DNA from: Floccularia luteovirens
Taxonomy: Eukaryota > Basidiomycota > Agaricomycetes > Agaricales > Squamanitaceae
NCBI GenBank assembly: GCA_009739215.1
Contig: VSJF01000010.1
Span: 1,362,277-1,426,276 of the forward strand
DNA: 64,000 nucleotides
Direction of reading: 5' to 3'
Shown: positions 36,501 to 47,620 of the stretch, in pieces
Numbering within the stretch: the stretch's first letter is position 1
Layout: each line of letters opens with the position of its first letter
Made by a program: the position numbers and the translations under genes
The notes under the pieces: model-generated
Databases searched by the model: none
What the model was told of the DNA's origin: nothing
Seen by the model: the letters and a program-made list of their open reading frames with translations, nothing else

Positions 36501-37962
36501 TGTTTAGTACGGCTTCGATGTTCATTTCTGGTCTAGTGGTAACAAGTATTCGGACAGGAAATGGGATCTCGGGTAGCCGTTCCATGAAGAGGAAAAGAAG
36601 TCGAATCACCTCTTCCTGGGCTGCTTTAGTGCACTCATCGAGTGCATCAAAAATAAGGATGATTGGGCGATGTGATGCCTCGACATTCACCAGTGGCTTG
36701 ATTAGGAGATCGTCGAGGTCCATCTGAAGCTTTTCACCTTGTTTGCCTTTGCTGGTGTATTCTCGGGCAGCCTTTGCAATGTGAGAATATAGGCTTGTGT
36801 GGCTACGTGTCAATTGATAGGCAATTGTTGTCAAAACGTATGTCGTTGTGTTTAAATCACCAGCGTCACGGACAAAGAAAAATGAGGCACCAAGTGCCCC
36901 GGCTATCTCCAATCTGTGGGCCATCTCGAACGCTATGGTAGATTTACCGGTGCCAGCACCACCACTTAGAACGTAAATGAAAGAGGCATTATCGTCTGTG
37001 TCTGACCGGAGACACCACGTTGTGAGCTTATCAAGCAATTCTGTTCGGGTGCCCTGGAGTGTTCCCGTTTTTGTTGGGTTCAATGCGGAAGAGTAGCGAG
37101 CGTTGACATGTGGGAGGTCTTTCAGTGCCCTTTCGTCAACTGTGAGGTGTATGATGAGTAGGCAGTCTTGATAATCACAGGAAGAAAAACCTACGCTCAT
37201 GCTGCTGTATACACTTTATTTGCTATCAACTCACGTCAATATTAAGATGTACCAGAAGCAGAGAACAAGGTTCTTACCTCGATGTCATTTACGATACCAT
37301 TGATCAACAATTCGATAGTTATTCCACCTTGAATCTGGACATACTATGTCAGGAAGGAGCATTCAGTTAGAATCAATTGTTTACCTGAAATTTTTTGGTT
37401 GCATCGTCTATACCCGTCTTGATTTTCGATAGCGTATCCGAATTCTTTTTGCTAAACAGTATTCCGAGACATCCTACTTCAAGACTTATCATCTCATTTG
37501 TCAAATCTTTCAGATCTCTGCGAATGTTGGGTCTTAAGCAAAATACACGTTAACCATAGTGAAAACTCACTTCTCAAGAGTAGCAACCCTGTCCTTCAGC
37601 TCAGGCGAATTTACCAGCCTAGTCCGTGTCATTTCTTCATCCGTTCCCAAAGCAGACTCGGCCTTTTTCCTTGTCTCTTCGATGATCAATGTGAGTGCCT
37701 GTATATGATTTGCTATATCTTCTCGCGTTCCTTTATTCCCTTGGGCAACCTGATCAACCAGATTATTTAATCGTACGAAGTGGTATAAAAAATAGTATCA
37801 CAGGCGCACCAAGATTACATCGATGAGAGCAGACAACACCAAGGCAGTACTCGATAAGCCAGGAACAGGAGCCAGGCTGAGTGGACCCTGTGCAGTATCA
37901 AGAGCCTGCTTTGCCATGGTAAGGATATCAGTAATCCGTTGATCTCTTTTTGATGGAGACAT
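33586..37962 (-). CDS. NLR4: NACHT-WD40 NOD-like receptor, inverted copy
   Basis: Seven minus-strand exons (37962-37810, 37749-37571, 37517-37385, 37334-37278, 37222-37195, 37139-35551, 35487-33586) sum to 4,041 nt, 1,346 aa. Structure and phases match NLR1 and NLR3. The N-terminus is MSPSKRDQRITDILTMAK. NACHT has GGAGTGKST, IILIFDALDEC and RILVTTRPE. The WD40 blades follow (FVASGSRNGEVGIWD, LIASGSADGTIRVWN and others) down to the conserved terminal block (NSGQLDILYIEE). The intron 35550-35488 is required because the unspliced frame stops after WCEVCI. The upstream sequence shares a GACGACYACTT-rich stretch with NLR1 but lacks the CGAGAACTTT motif. The gene faces NLR3 tail to tail across 1.7 kb. 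All core motifs are intact, so it is probably functional. Confidence 0.87.
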
Positions 37963-38365
37963 CGTAGGTTGGGATTTGCAATGATATATGTGGGATATGA
38001 GGAACGGGAAGGAAGTAGTGGTCGTCCGCACGAATTCTCTCCGGACCCTGAGCCTGCCTGAGGCATGTGTATGAGGTGGCACAGCATTTCCTTACATATA
38101 TAGTGACTATGTAGATATTTTTTGCAGCGAAGATGTAACTCCACATTGCAACATCCACCTATATGTCGTGTCCACAACACATTTATCGAAGACTGACCTA
38201 CTCACCCAACAGACTCATTCACTTGATCCTAATGGGTGTATCTCTTAGTAACTGTTTGTGTTAGGCGAACCAGGAAGTACTTGCTGTCAGATTAGCCCAG
38301 ACTTGGCTAAGTAAGCAGCACATTTGTGGAACATACTATGAATTGTCTTGATCATCTATAGTCTT

Positions 38366-38450
38366 TAGGTGACTTTTGGTGACTTTTTAGTCTTTGTTGT
38401 CTTTACAAAGACACCAAAGCCATGCCGAAAGACAGCACACTTTTGCTGAT
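38366..38450 (+). repeat. Dispersed inverted repeat, copy 1
   Basis: About 85 bp that recur in reverse orientation at 56586-56670. Shared landmarks are ACTTTTGGTGACTTTTTAG, TTTACAAAGACACCAAAGCC and AAGACAGCACA. Internally, CTTTTGGTGAC near the start and GACACCAAAG near the middle can pair, giving a hairpin core. Probably part of a small non-autonomous transposable element. Confidence 0.65.
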
Positions 38451-38480
38451 GACTACTACATGAATGAACTATTTGTCAGG

Positions 38481-38861
38481 TGCACCAGTGGTACAACATG
38501 CTCCGAAGAGTTGATTCCTGAGGGAGGCCTCTGTAAGTCATAATCTTATTGTTCATCACACCACTAGCGACTTTATTCCCAGCAGCTGGCACAGCAGGAC
38601 CTGCTGGGGTGAGTATAATTAGCTACTGCCAACATGATGAATGAATTGACTCACAATAATAAATTTACAGAAACCATACATAATTTTTCAATATTATTGA
38701 TAATGAACCATGTCCTAACATTATATCAGGCACCCCGGGCACTACTTACTGCATCCTCGGTCCCGACCACTCTGTGTAAGTATGACATGACTGACAGACT
38801 CACCTTTCCGACCCAATGTTTCATAGTTGTTTGTCCGGGTGCGGGAAGAAGTAATATGTAG
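38481..38861 (+). CDS. Possible small multi-exon cysteine-rich gene (partial)
   Basis: Consecutive short exon-like pieces, each bordered by good splice signals, join into a Cys/Gly/Thr-rich peptide. They read CTSGTTCSEELIPEGGL (ending at GTAAGT, 38533), AGTAGPAG (ending at GTGAGT), GTTYCILGPDHSV (ending at GTAAGT) and a last piece VCPGAGRSN-Met before TAG at 38859. No start codon or signal peptide could be assigned; the dispersed repeat lies directly upstream and may have replaced the 5' end. I do not recognise the family. The four-exon reading is an inference. Confidence 0.35.
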
Positions 38862-39765
38862 ACTGTTAATTCCTGAAAGAGTCGCTTCTGACTGCTCATC
38901 AAAACGTCAGATGTCTAAATAATAAACCATCTATCCTGGTCATAGCTGTGACTTGAACTGGCCCAACACACCTCATACTGGCACTTTATATAAGTAGTTT
39001 CAACTGGCATTGCACGCCCTGGTCCTATCTCGTTTTCAATCTTCCCTATAGGACTGAAAAAGTTCGAACCTCCCCAACATTTCATCCTCCTTACTTCTGC
39101 CTTCCGATGCTTGATTGATTCTTTCTACGACCCAAGTGTCTCCACCAATAAGCACATGAAATAGCCCCCACCCACTCACTGGAAAATTATGACTGAATAA
39201 TCTTCCAAACATTCCATCTCCGATATGCACTGACAGCCCGTGGGATCTCATAATGACATGACTACTTTACTATAAACACTCAATTAAGGGCGTCCTGTTG
39301 ATAGTACCTACCGTTCCAAGGTGCTTATTGGCGTGGGCCATCATGTATTATCTAGCTTTGAGGTTTTGTTTTTTGACAAATGCACGCATTTGCAACTGCA
39401 ACAACCATCATGATCATAACGTGGGCCATGGGTTGCATACGAAGGGATGCGTTGATTGTCATCATATACGGAATGACATGAATAATTGCTCAAGTATGTT
39501 CCATTAGATTGAACTGAATTACTATAAATTCTTAGGTTCAAATATAAGTGAAATGGTGAGATTTCATAGCTATGCCATCTAAAGAGTGTCGATATATACC
39601 AACGGAGATTTATAAAATTAGAAATACACATATACACATACGGACTATGTTGAATGTCCGTCGTCAACCAAACCTACCCAAAAAATGAACGTTGAATCTT
39701 CTCGCATTATCAAGTCGTGAACGACGAGTACGAGTATTTCATCATCACTGGCACGTAATCATGAA
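38862..39765. other. Intergenic, 3' side of SHMT
   Basis: About 900 bp with no supported gene. Open frames at 39036-39251 and 39341-39667 show no domain. Confidence 0.45.
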
Positions 39766-41737
39766 TCAATCCTCGTGCAATCCAGCTGGCTTCGTCAGTT
39801 TCGTTACATCAACACCTGGAAGTGGGAACCTGGTCGCGAATGCTCGAACTTCATCTCGAAGCTCTCGGACTTTGGCGAAGCCTTCCTTGCCCTCCTCTTG
39901 TACAGTAGCTACACGCACGAAGTCCTTCAAGAGTTTAGACCCTGCCTCTTTCTGCAGCTGCAGTGATATTTGGACAGCACGGTGTAGGAAACCTGCAACA
40001 ATCTTGATATCTTCTTCAACCATGTTACGCGATGTTAATGCGGCGGTGCCGAGACGGATACCACCAGGTACTTGAGCGGATGCGTCACCCGACACAGCAT
40101 TTTCTGTAGTACGATTCATTTTGTAAGTATGTGGTGTTCAAGTTAGTTGCGACCTACTGTTGATAGTGATCCCCATTATATCGCAAATTTTCTCGACCTT
40201 GCTACCTGTCAGACCAATCGGTCTTAAGTCCCAAAGTACCAGGTGGTTGTCTGTGCCATCGGTTTGTAATCTATAACCGTGGTCTATAAGGGAAGCAGCA
40301 AGAGTTCGAGCATTGGAGATGACTTGAGCAGCGTAATCACGGAATTCTGGCTGTGATGCTTGGAGAAGGGTCGTTGCAATGGCCGCGATAGTCTGGTAAT
40401 AATATTTTAGAACTAATTTGTCCAATCGCAAGTGCGAAATGACTAACGTTATTGTGTGGGCCACCCTGGCAAGCAGGGAAAACAGCATCATTAACACGTT
40501 TCTCGAGATCTTTTGCATTTTCGAGATCCTTTCTGAAGAAAATGAGTCCTGCTCTGGGACCACGGAGAGTTTTATGGCTAGAATCCAGCTATGAGTTAGG
40601 ATATACTGTGCTTAATAGGAAATAAAAAATGTTTTACGTGGTGGTTGTAACAACATCACAATACTCGAAAGGATTGTTCAGTTTTTGGGCAGCGATAAGA
40701 CCACTGGTATGTGCAATATCAGCCATCAACCATGCACCCTCTTGTGTGGCAGTCTTCTTCAATTTCTCATAATCCCAGTCGCGAGGGTACGCCGATGCAC
40801 CACAGATGATAAGACGTGGCTTGAAGATTTTTGCTTGAGCAGCAAGGCCAGAGTAGTCAATAATATTGGAATCGGGAGTAATAGCATAAGGGAAGGACTG
40901 GAAATAGATTGATGATGCTGTCATCTTCTTCTTTGCTGTCTGTTGAATTCATGTGATAATATACATAAATTCGGTATCCAATGATTTTTATAGGAGAAAC
41001 AGCCTACATAATACCCGTGAGTGAGGTGACCACCATCTGGCAGTCCAAGACCCATAAGACGATCGTTAGGTTGTATCAACGCTGTTAAAGCAGCAAAGCT
41101 AAATTGAAAAGAAAAGATTGAATAGCTGTTTACGGGTGTTATAGTGATGATACGTACTTCGCTGTCTATAGGACGTAAAGGAAAAGTGTTATCAGAAAGT
41201 TCAATTTCGGTGCCAGCCGAAACTTACGCTACCAGAATAGGGTTGCACATTAACCCCCCACTTGCATGAATCGAGGTTGAATGCCTTGAGAGCGCGTTTG
41301 CGGCAGAGAATTTCCAACTCGTCAATATACTCGTTACCTCCATAGTACCGTGCATTTGGTAGACCTTCGGAGTACTTGTTGGTTAAGATGGAACCATTTG
41401 CTTCCATAGTCGCAAGACTAGTCAAATTCTTAACAAAAAAAAAGTCAGCGTTGGAACATGAATTATTAGAAAAACATACCTCTGAAGCGATGAGCTCAAG
41501 ACCAGTAAATTGCCTCCAAGTTTCCTTATCGATAATGTTCTGAACTTCGGGGTCTATCTCTGCGAGAGGTTGGTACAGAACCTTGTTCTAATACCGACAT
41601 GTTAGGATGTGAGTGAGTTGAAAACAAGAAGGACGTGCATATTTTGGAGTATTTAGAGAGGCCATTTTTCTGAAGTTGAGAGTATGAGAATGTGGTTGAA
41701 GAAAACGAGAGGAAGGTCTGGATAGCAAACGCAGCAT
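39766..41737 (-). CDS. SHM: Serine hydroxymethyltransferase
   Basis: Nine minus-strand exons: 41737-41639, 41587-41480, 41428-41228, 41165-41158, 41098-41008, 40939-40639 less one base (to 40638), 40577-40448, 40392-40158, 40103-39766. They sum to 1,512 nt, 503 aa. The PLP enzyme interconverts serine and glycine while loading tetrahydrofolate. Diagnostic blocks: [62 protein letters not shown], the PLP-lysine motif [14 protein letters not shown] and [11 protein letters not shown]. Exon 4 is only 8 nt (ACAGCGAA); it is needed to join GS to NFAAL in frame. The first intron has a GC donor (GCACGT at 41638). The first Met begins an Arg-rich, mitochondrial-type presequence ([18 protein letters not shown]). 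A second Met at residue 25 (MASLNTPKY) would give a cytosolic form, so dual targeting is plausible. Confidence 0.95.
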
Positions 41738-42939
41738 GATTAAAAACTAGGAAAGGTCTTAAAAATTGGCACAGCGTCGGATAAAACCGAATTTAATCGG
41801 ATCGGAGAATCGGCAGACCGCGATACTGAAAGCGAGGCTTTCCTGACGTGAAGAGTCCCTTGCGGAGTACCGCTTCGTGTCAACAAGTCCCTGTAGATAG
41901 GAAGAATATCGTGGGGAGAAGTAAAAATCATCGTTATATATTCACTCTCATCCATGTTCTCACAAACTCTGTGCATGATCGCAGCCTTTCTAATCAGATG
42001 ATCTCGGAGAACCAGTGAGAATCTCAATGATGATACTCTAGACGCGGTGTTTCTGGCAAACAGGTCTTTGGGCAACATACAGATTCTGTCTTATATTCCT
42101 GTACGTGGCCTTCGATTCCAATATATACCGGTACAACCTTCACACTCCTAACCTCATCATTAGTGATGGTACATCTTTGTAATACGGAAACCATCCGAAG
42201 CCAAAGCCTCCTTTACGTCTGTAATCAACCACTATTGAGGTGCGGTAAGTGGTGATTGAGACAAAGGACAATTTCTACGCCAGGTCTTATCCGACCCCCG
42301 GTCCCCTATGATATTAAACTTGACCTAGTAAACACTTCGGATAATGACCGACGTCATGATTATGTTGGATCGCTATGGCCATTCACGCTTATTGTCTATC
42401 ATGACCGAAGGTAGATCCTCAAGACGACAATCCGCGATATCAGTGACTAAGTGATTCACATCAAAACCTATTCTAAACCACCAATTTGCAGCCGACCCAC
42501 CATATCTCCATACCCAAATTGCTGCTACAACATTGATATGGGAATTCCTTCTCTTTGTAGCTATTATTTTCCGGAAGCAAGCCGCCTATCAACACATCAA
42601 CCTGTCAGGAAGTGATTATCAGCTATCACAGAGAGGTCAATATGGATGTCACAATTTAGGAATACCATTTCTATGCAGCACCTCAATGCTGCGCGCGCAC
42701 AATGCCCAAACTCCAATAATCAGAAAAGGGCGCACATTGCGTACATGCCATAATGGTCACTCCGTGCAATTCACATGAGTAATCCACCTCATCTGGAAAG
42801 ACATTGTACACTACCGCCTTTTGTTGGAAGGAAGACCGACTTGGCGTTTGACTTTTGGCACGGGTAAAGAATATAAAATGTGAGGTGTGCGGTCTGTAAT
42901 ATTATCACCCCAGCAAACGACTTTTCAGTAAGAATTGCG
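41738..42939. other. Divergent promoter region of SHMT and the TmpA-like gene
   Basis: No gene supported; the open frame at 41740-42078 (-) abuts the SHMT start and has no domain. Sequence around 42535-42600 (containing GCCGCCTATCAA) has a diverged counterpart near 45900-45960, before the TmpA-like pseudogene. The duplication therefore included the promoter side. Confidence 0.45.
42872..42878 (+). promoter_or_regulatory. TATA-like element of the TmpA-like gene
   Basis: TATAAAA lies about 65 bp upstream of the ATG at 42940, a typical position for a fungal TATA box with a short leader. Assigned by position only. Confidence 0.4.
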
Positions 42940-44760
42940 ATGGCTGAATCACTAAAAGCTACACCATCCTCTACAGACCTCCATAACCTTCCTGCAGCTA
43001 TCTACGACGAAAAACTCGACGATGAGAAACACGTCGATGTGACCACCAACAGTGTTAACGAAGATGACAGCGATATTGACGATTCAGTCTCTGCTGAAAC
43101 CGAAAAGGCTGACCCACTCGCTGGTTGGATGGACGATGTGCTCCCAGCAAAAGAACAGGGAAAGAAAGTTCGCAACCTCCGCCACCAAATATTTACCCTC
43201 TACCGCCGCCTCTTCGCAATCATATTTCTCACCAACTTGGGATTTTTCATATGGTATCTTTCCAAGGGTGCCAATGCTAACCAAGTTGCTGGAGTCGTCA
43301 TTGCAAACTTGTTCGTATCGATTGTTCAGAGGCAAGACTATATTATCAACACCTACTTCCTGATTACCCGCATACCGAAGTCGTGAGTAAATAATGAATA
43401 TGGCGTTTTAATCATGAGCTGACCAAAATTGATAGATGGCCATTCTGGATCCGAGCCTCTGCAGCACGTGTGTACCATATTGGAGGATTACATTCTGGTT
43501 GTGGTGTATCTGGTACCTGTTGGGTCATATATTATACGGGCAAAGCAACGAGAGAGTATGCTTCGAGAACAGGGGTAAGAATAGAAACAACCTTATGAGG
43601 CGTCGTGATTGCTGATCCTAGGCCTGATCCGTTCTATTCATCATAGCCCATATCGGTTGCTACACTAGTACTCACTTATATCGTGATGACATTCCTGATT
43701 GGGATTGTTGCACTTGCGCATCCCACTCTCCGGATGAAGTACCACAATAGTTTTGAATGGGCACACCGATTCCTTGGTTGGTCTACTGTAGGACTTGTTT
43801 GGGGTCTTGTTCGTCTTTTATCATTTTTTATGGAACAGAATACTGAAAAGGAAACCTAGATCATCCTTATCACGAATGACTACAAGAAGCCCGGTGAAAC
43901 CCTTCGACATGCTATAGTACACAATCCTCACTTCTGGCTCGTTGCTATCCTGACATGTACGATCCTACTTCTCTAAAAAAAATTCTGTTCTAATTTCTCC
44001 TCTAGTCTCTATTGCTCTGTCATGGATGCAACTCAAAAAAGTTAACGTCCGCAGTGAAGTATTATCCGAACATTGTGTTCGTATGTATTTCGACTACGGT
44101 AAGCACATAAGATTCTCGGAAAAATCATTGCTCATTATGACTTATGGTATAGTGACTCCTGGATCTGGCAGCTTCACCAGACTATCCACAAGCCCCTTAT
44201 TTGAATGGCATAGTTTTGCAACTATCCCAATTCCCAACCAAAAGGGATACTCCCTAATTGTCAGTAAAGCAGGCGATTGGACAACGAAGCAGATTGCAGC
44301 AGCCCCGACCCGTATGTGGATTCGTGGTGTTCCAACGTATGGAGTTCTGCGTATAGTGCCGCTCTTCCGCAAAATATTGTTCGTCGCTACCGGGTCTGGT
44401 ATTGCTCCAATCGCGCCATGGCTCTTCCAAGCTAACATTCCGTTCCGCTTGTTCTGGACGTCACCGAATGTTCGGCAGACATTTGGTGACAAGCTTGTTA
44501 ATGATATTTTCCAAGTATCACCTGACTCTGTTATCTATGGTACGTTGCCGTACCCATTACAAACCCATTCTAATGTCGATCGCCTTATAGACACCAGAAT
44601 TCATGGTAAACCCGATATGGTTAAACTTACACTACGACTTGTGAGAGACTACCAACCTGAGGTAGTCTGTGTCATTTCGAACGAGCGATTGACGAGGAAG
44701 ATTGTGTACGGTATGGTCAGTCGCGGTATCCCCGCTTTTGGACCAATTTGGGATTCATAA
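42940..44760 (+). CDS. TmpA-like integral membrane flavoprotein
   Basis: I read six exons: 42940-43382, 43436-43574, 43647-43808, 43860-43956, 44006-44098 and 44153-44760 (1,542 nt, 513 aa). The acidic N-terminus (about 75 aa) precedes a cytoplasmic basic segment and about six hydrophobic helices. They start at LFAIIFLTNLGFFIWYL and include ASAARVYHIGGLHSGCGVSG with two His. The C-terminal part is the TmpA reductase-like domain: GSFTRLSTSPLFEWHSFATI, SLIVSKAGDWT, MWIRGVPTYGVLR and FRKILFVATGSGIAPI, a nucleotide-binding glycine motif. TmpA of Aspergillus nidulans is a membrane protein affecting conidiation signals; related fungal proteins are of uncertain chemistry. The last intron (44099-44152, GTAAGC...TATAG) is in frame and could be retained, adding 18 residues. 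It is inferred from the decayed duplicate, which has the same break point. Confidence 0.8.
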
Positions 44761-46239
44761 ATCGTGGTGACCACGCGAGTTCGGACGCTCTCTTGGCAAT
44801 ACTTTGGAAATCCCTTGTGAGGGAATGACTTCACACATCATACAATATACCAGGCATGATAAACTAGATTATTTCACCCTGTGTAGAATATCAATTTTTT
44901 TTTCTCATTTGAATGAAACCAAATTCTCATATTTCTATCTCTGAGAATTCAGCGCTTCAACTAGCACCCTTTTTTTGATTAGGGAGCTACAAAGTTGACG
45001 CAGCTTTGTGATGTATCACAACTCCGTGCTTGATATGACCAAGCCCAAGTGTTTCTTGACAGATTAGGTGTATAAATCTGAGAACTTTTCGATACGCTCA
45101 AATTGTTTGAAAACCACTCAAGATTATTTTATGGAGATTCGAGGGTATTGATAAGTTTTCGGGAGATATCTATTGGATCTGTTAATGGCTATGGCTATTA
45201 AAAATGAAAGTTAAGAGGTATTTGGTATGCTCAACAGTACCATCTACTTGTATGATCATGGTGGTAACATCTTATTTCGGAATTGATAAGATTTCGGAGT
45301 TAAACTTACAAATTTTTCCTAATGATCGATTGATCGCTAAGTCCTGTCGGGACCGCCGGAATACCATCTCTGTACTTACTGTAATCGAAGGAGGAAATCC
45401 TCTGAAATACGCGTGCGGCACCGATTAACTAGCGGTGCAGGTGTGATACCTATATTCAGGAAGCAATACCACCTTCAATTTGATCAAAAGATGCTGCATT
45501 CCAGCTTGTCTTATTCATAAGGATTGGGGTTCAACGTTCAACGTTTAAAATGTATTGAAAAGTGCTTCGCCAGCTAGTATCTTGGAAGTGAGAATAGTTT
45601 ATGTCCTGCTCATAAAAGTAACATCTGCGTCCGACGATCAGGGACCTGGACGCCACGATCTCTAGATCATTCCCGTGACGTATCGGGAAGGTACTTGCCA
45701 TTGCACGACTGGACTGCTTAGGCGCTGTCTCAACGAGTATAGTCAAGCCCCACCTACTCATCCTATCGCTACGACCCAAATATAACCCAAGGGATTGGGA
45801 TAAAGGTAAAATGCCAACTGCAACCAATATTTTTAGCTTCGTCAGCCAGTTTCAGCCAGTTTCACTCTGTAGCGCTTCTGAATAGCGAATACGGCACTGC
45901 AATGTACCCCTTCGTTGTTTTGGCAATGGTGTTGAGAAGCACGCCGCCTATCAATATTCAATATATATATCTTTAACCTATACAAGGCGCACGTGAACGC
46001 TTAAGCGCTTACAACTTGTATACTCAGTCATCCCGAACTGTCTGTTGAGAAGACAGAACCTCGCCCGCCCGACTTTGTATATCCATTCTCGAGTCAAGGG
46101 GTGAACGTTGTACTTCTGATTGTCTGAATGGAGAGTTTCGCACTCCACACACAACCATCCCAATTGCGCAGCAGTCTTGACTTGTTGAAATGGCCTTTGT
46201 CATGAGGACGTTTTAAACATGATAAAGGGTATACGCTAT
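44761..46239. other. Intergenic between the TmpA-like gene and its pseudogene
   Basis: About 1.5 kb without a supported gene. The stretch 45900-45960 resembles the upstream region of the TmpA-like gene. CAGCCAGTTT is repeated twice in tandem at about 45843-45862. Confidence 0.4.
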
Positions 46240-46970
46240 ATCGTCACCACCAACTCAATGCTAATAAAGTCACTGGCGCCGTCATTACAAGTTTATGTCA
46301 TCAACACTAACTTCCAGATTACCACCACTCCGAAATCATGGGTGGTTGGTGAATGAAAGTGGGTCGGTACTCTGGATCCGAGGTTCTGCAGGATGTATGC
46401 ATCAGGTACTTGTTGAAATATATACGATACAGGAAAATCTGGGGTGGATTACTTGTTTTTACGTTATTGAACAGAATTGTGATTGGCTGCAAATTAAATC
46501 CTAGATCGCCCCAACACGAATAGACCACAAGCGACCCGGGGAAACGCTTCATCATGCTCCACAAATGCTTCAGTACATAATTCTCACTTTTTTTCATCTC
46601 TCACATGTGCTATTTGAGGCCTTGAGGCTTTATCCGAACATTGTCTCTGATGTACTTTGATAAGCAATGTGAAAGTACTCGGTGGAAACAACGATTGGTG
46701 ATATTTTTCGAAACAGTAACTCCCGGAGCAGGCAGTTTTATCAGGATGTCCACGAGGCCCATATTTGACGTAAAGCCGGTGATTGGACGGCGAAGTAGAT
46801 TGCGGCAGCTACTCGTGTATGGACCCGTGGTATTCAAACGTATGGGGTGCTGCGTGTAGTGCCCCTCTTTCGCAAAATATTGTTTGTCGCTACCGAGTCT
46901 GGTATGGCACTAAATGTACCGTTAGCTTATTTATTTTCGCATTGCATGGTAAACCCGTTACTTATGGTAA
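46240..46970 (+). pseudogene. Decayed duplicate of the TmpA-like gene
   Basis: Blocks align in order with the intact gene. The end of exon 1 (ATCAACACTAACTTCCAGATT, near 46300) comes first. Exon 2 start (TCTGGATCCGAGGTTCTGCAG) and the exon 3/4 junction (ACAGAATTGTGATTGG, then ATCCTAGATCGCC...AATAG) follow. Next come the VTPGAGSFIRMSTRP block near 46710-46760 and the SKAGDW/WTRGIQTYGVL/PLFRKILFVATESG block near 46770-46905. Large parts are missing between them and every block carries frame changes. Tandem duplication followed by decay. Confidence 0.75.
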
Positions 46971-47620
46971 AAATTGAGAGAGAGCATTGACCTCATGAGT
47001 GCTTGATCACCATTGCTTCATTTGGAATTAAACAAATAGTGAGAGATGCGGGCGACCCTTGGTTTTCTCACCTGGGTAGCATAATTATAGATTTTTTTTT
47101 GCAATTATTATTAGGTCCGGAGTATCACTTCCCTGAGAAATTGTGCTATGAAAAGTTCGAAGCATCACTTAACTATGGAAGTATGTGACTGGTTCAACGA
47201 TGTCATAGTTACTGTTCTGCAAAGTCAAGCCATGGCTAAAAATACACTTAAACATATGATACTTACAAACTCATAGCCCATACTAGAATTTCAGCCAGCT
47301 AATAGTTTAAGCGGGCTGAAACAGGGTTGAAACAACTCCACATCAAAGTTGGACAGAGGTCGGACCTCCAGGTTTGTGGAAGGCGTATGGTTCTGATCCG
47401 AATTACAGCGGTGAGTTCAAGAAGGGGTTTACAAAGTGTAGGGATATTTGAAAATATTGAAGAATTAGGTTAAATTCAATTGAGCTCGGAGCTGAATTGA
47501 TAGGAGCCATCGACTCGTGGTCTAGAAGGACAATGAAAGGAAGTGATGCCAAGTGTATTACCTAATAGTATAAAAGTAACGTCGATTTCTCGAGAAAAAT
47601 AGAAATCAAAGAGGTCTGCT
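46971..47620. other. Intergenic, no supported gene
   Basis: About 650 bp; nothing recognisable beyond the pseudogene end. Confidence 0.45.

Noticed and set aside
41740..42078. 112-codon minus-strand frame directly upstream of SHMT
   Set aside because: No family resemblance; it lies in the divergent promoter region and does not join SHMT in frame.
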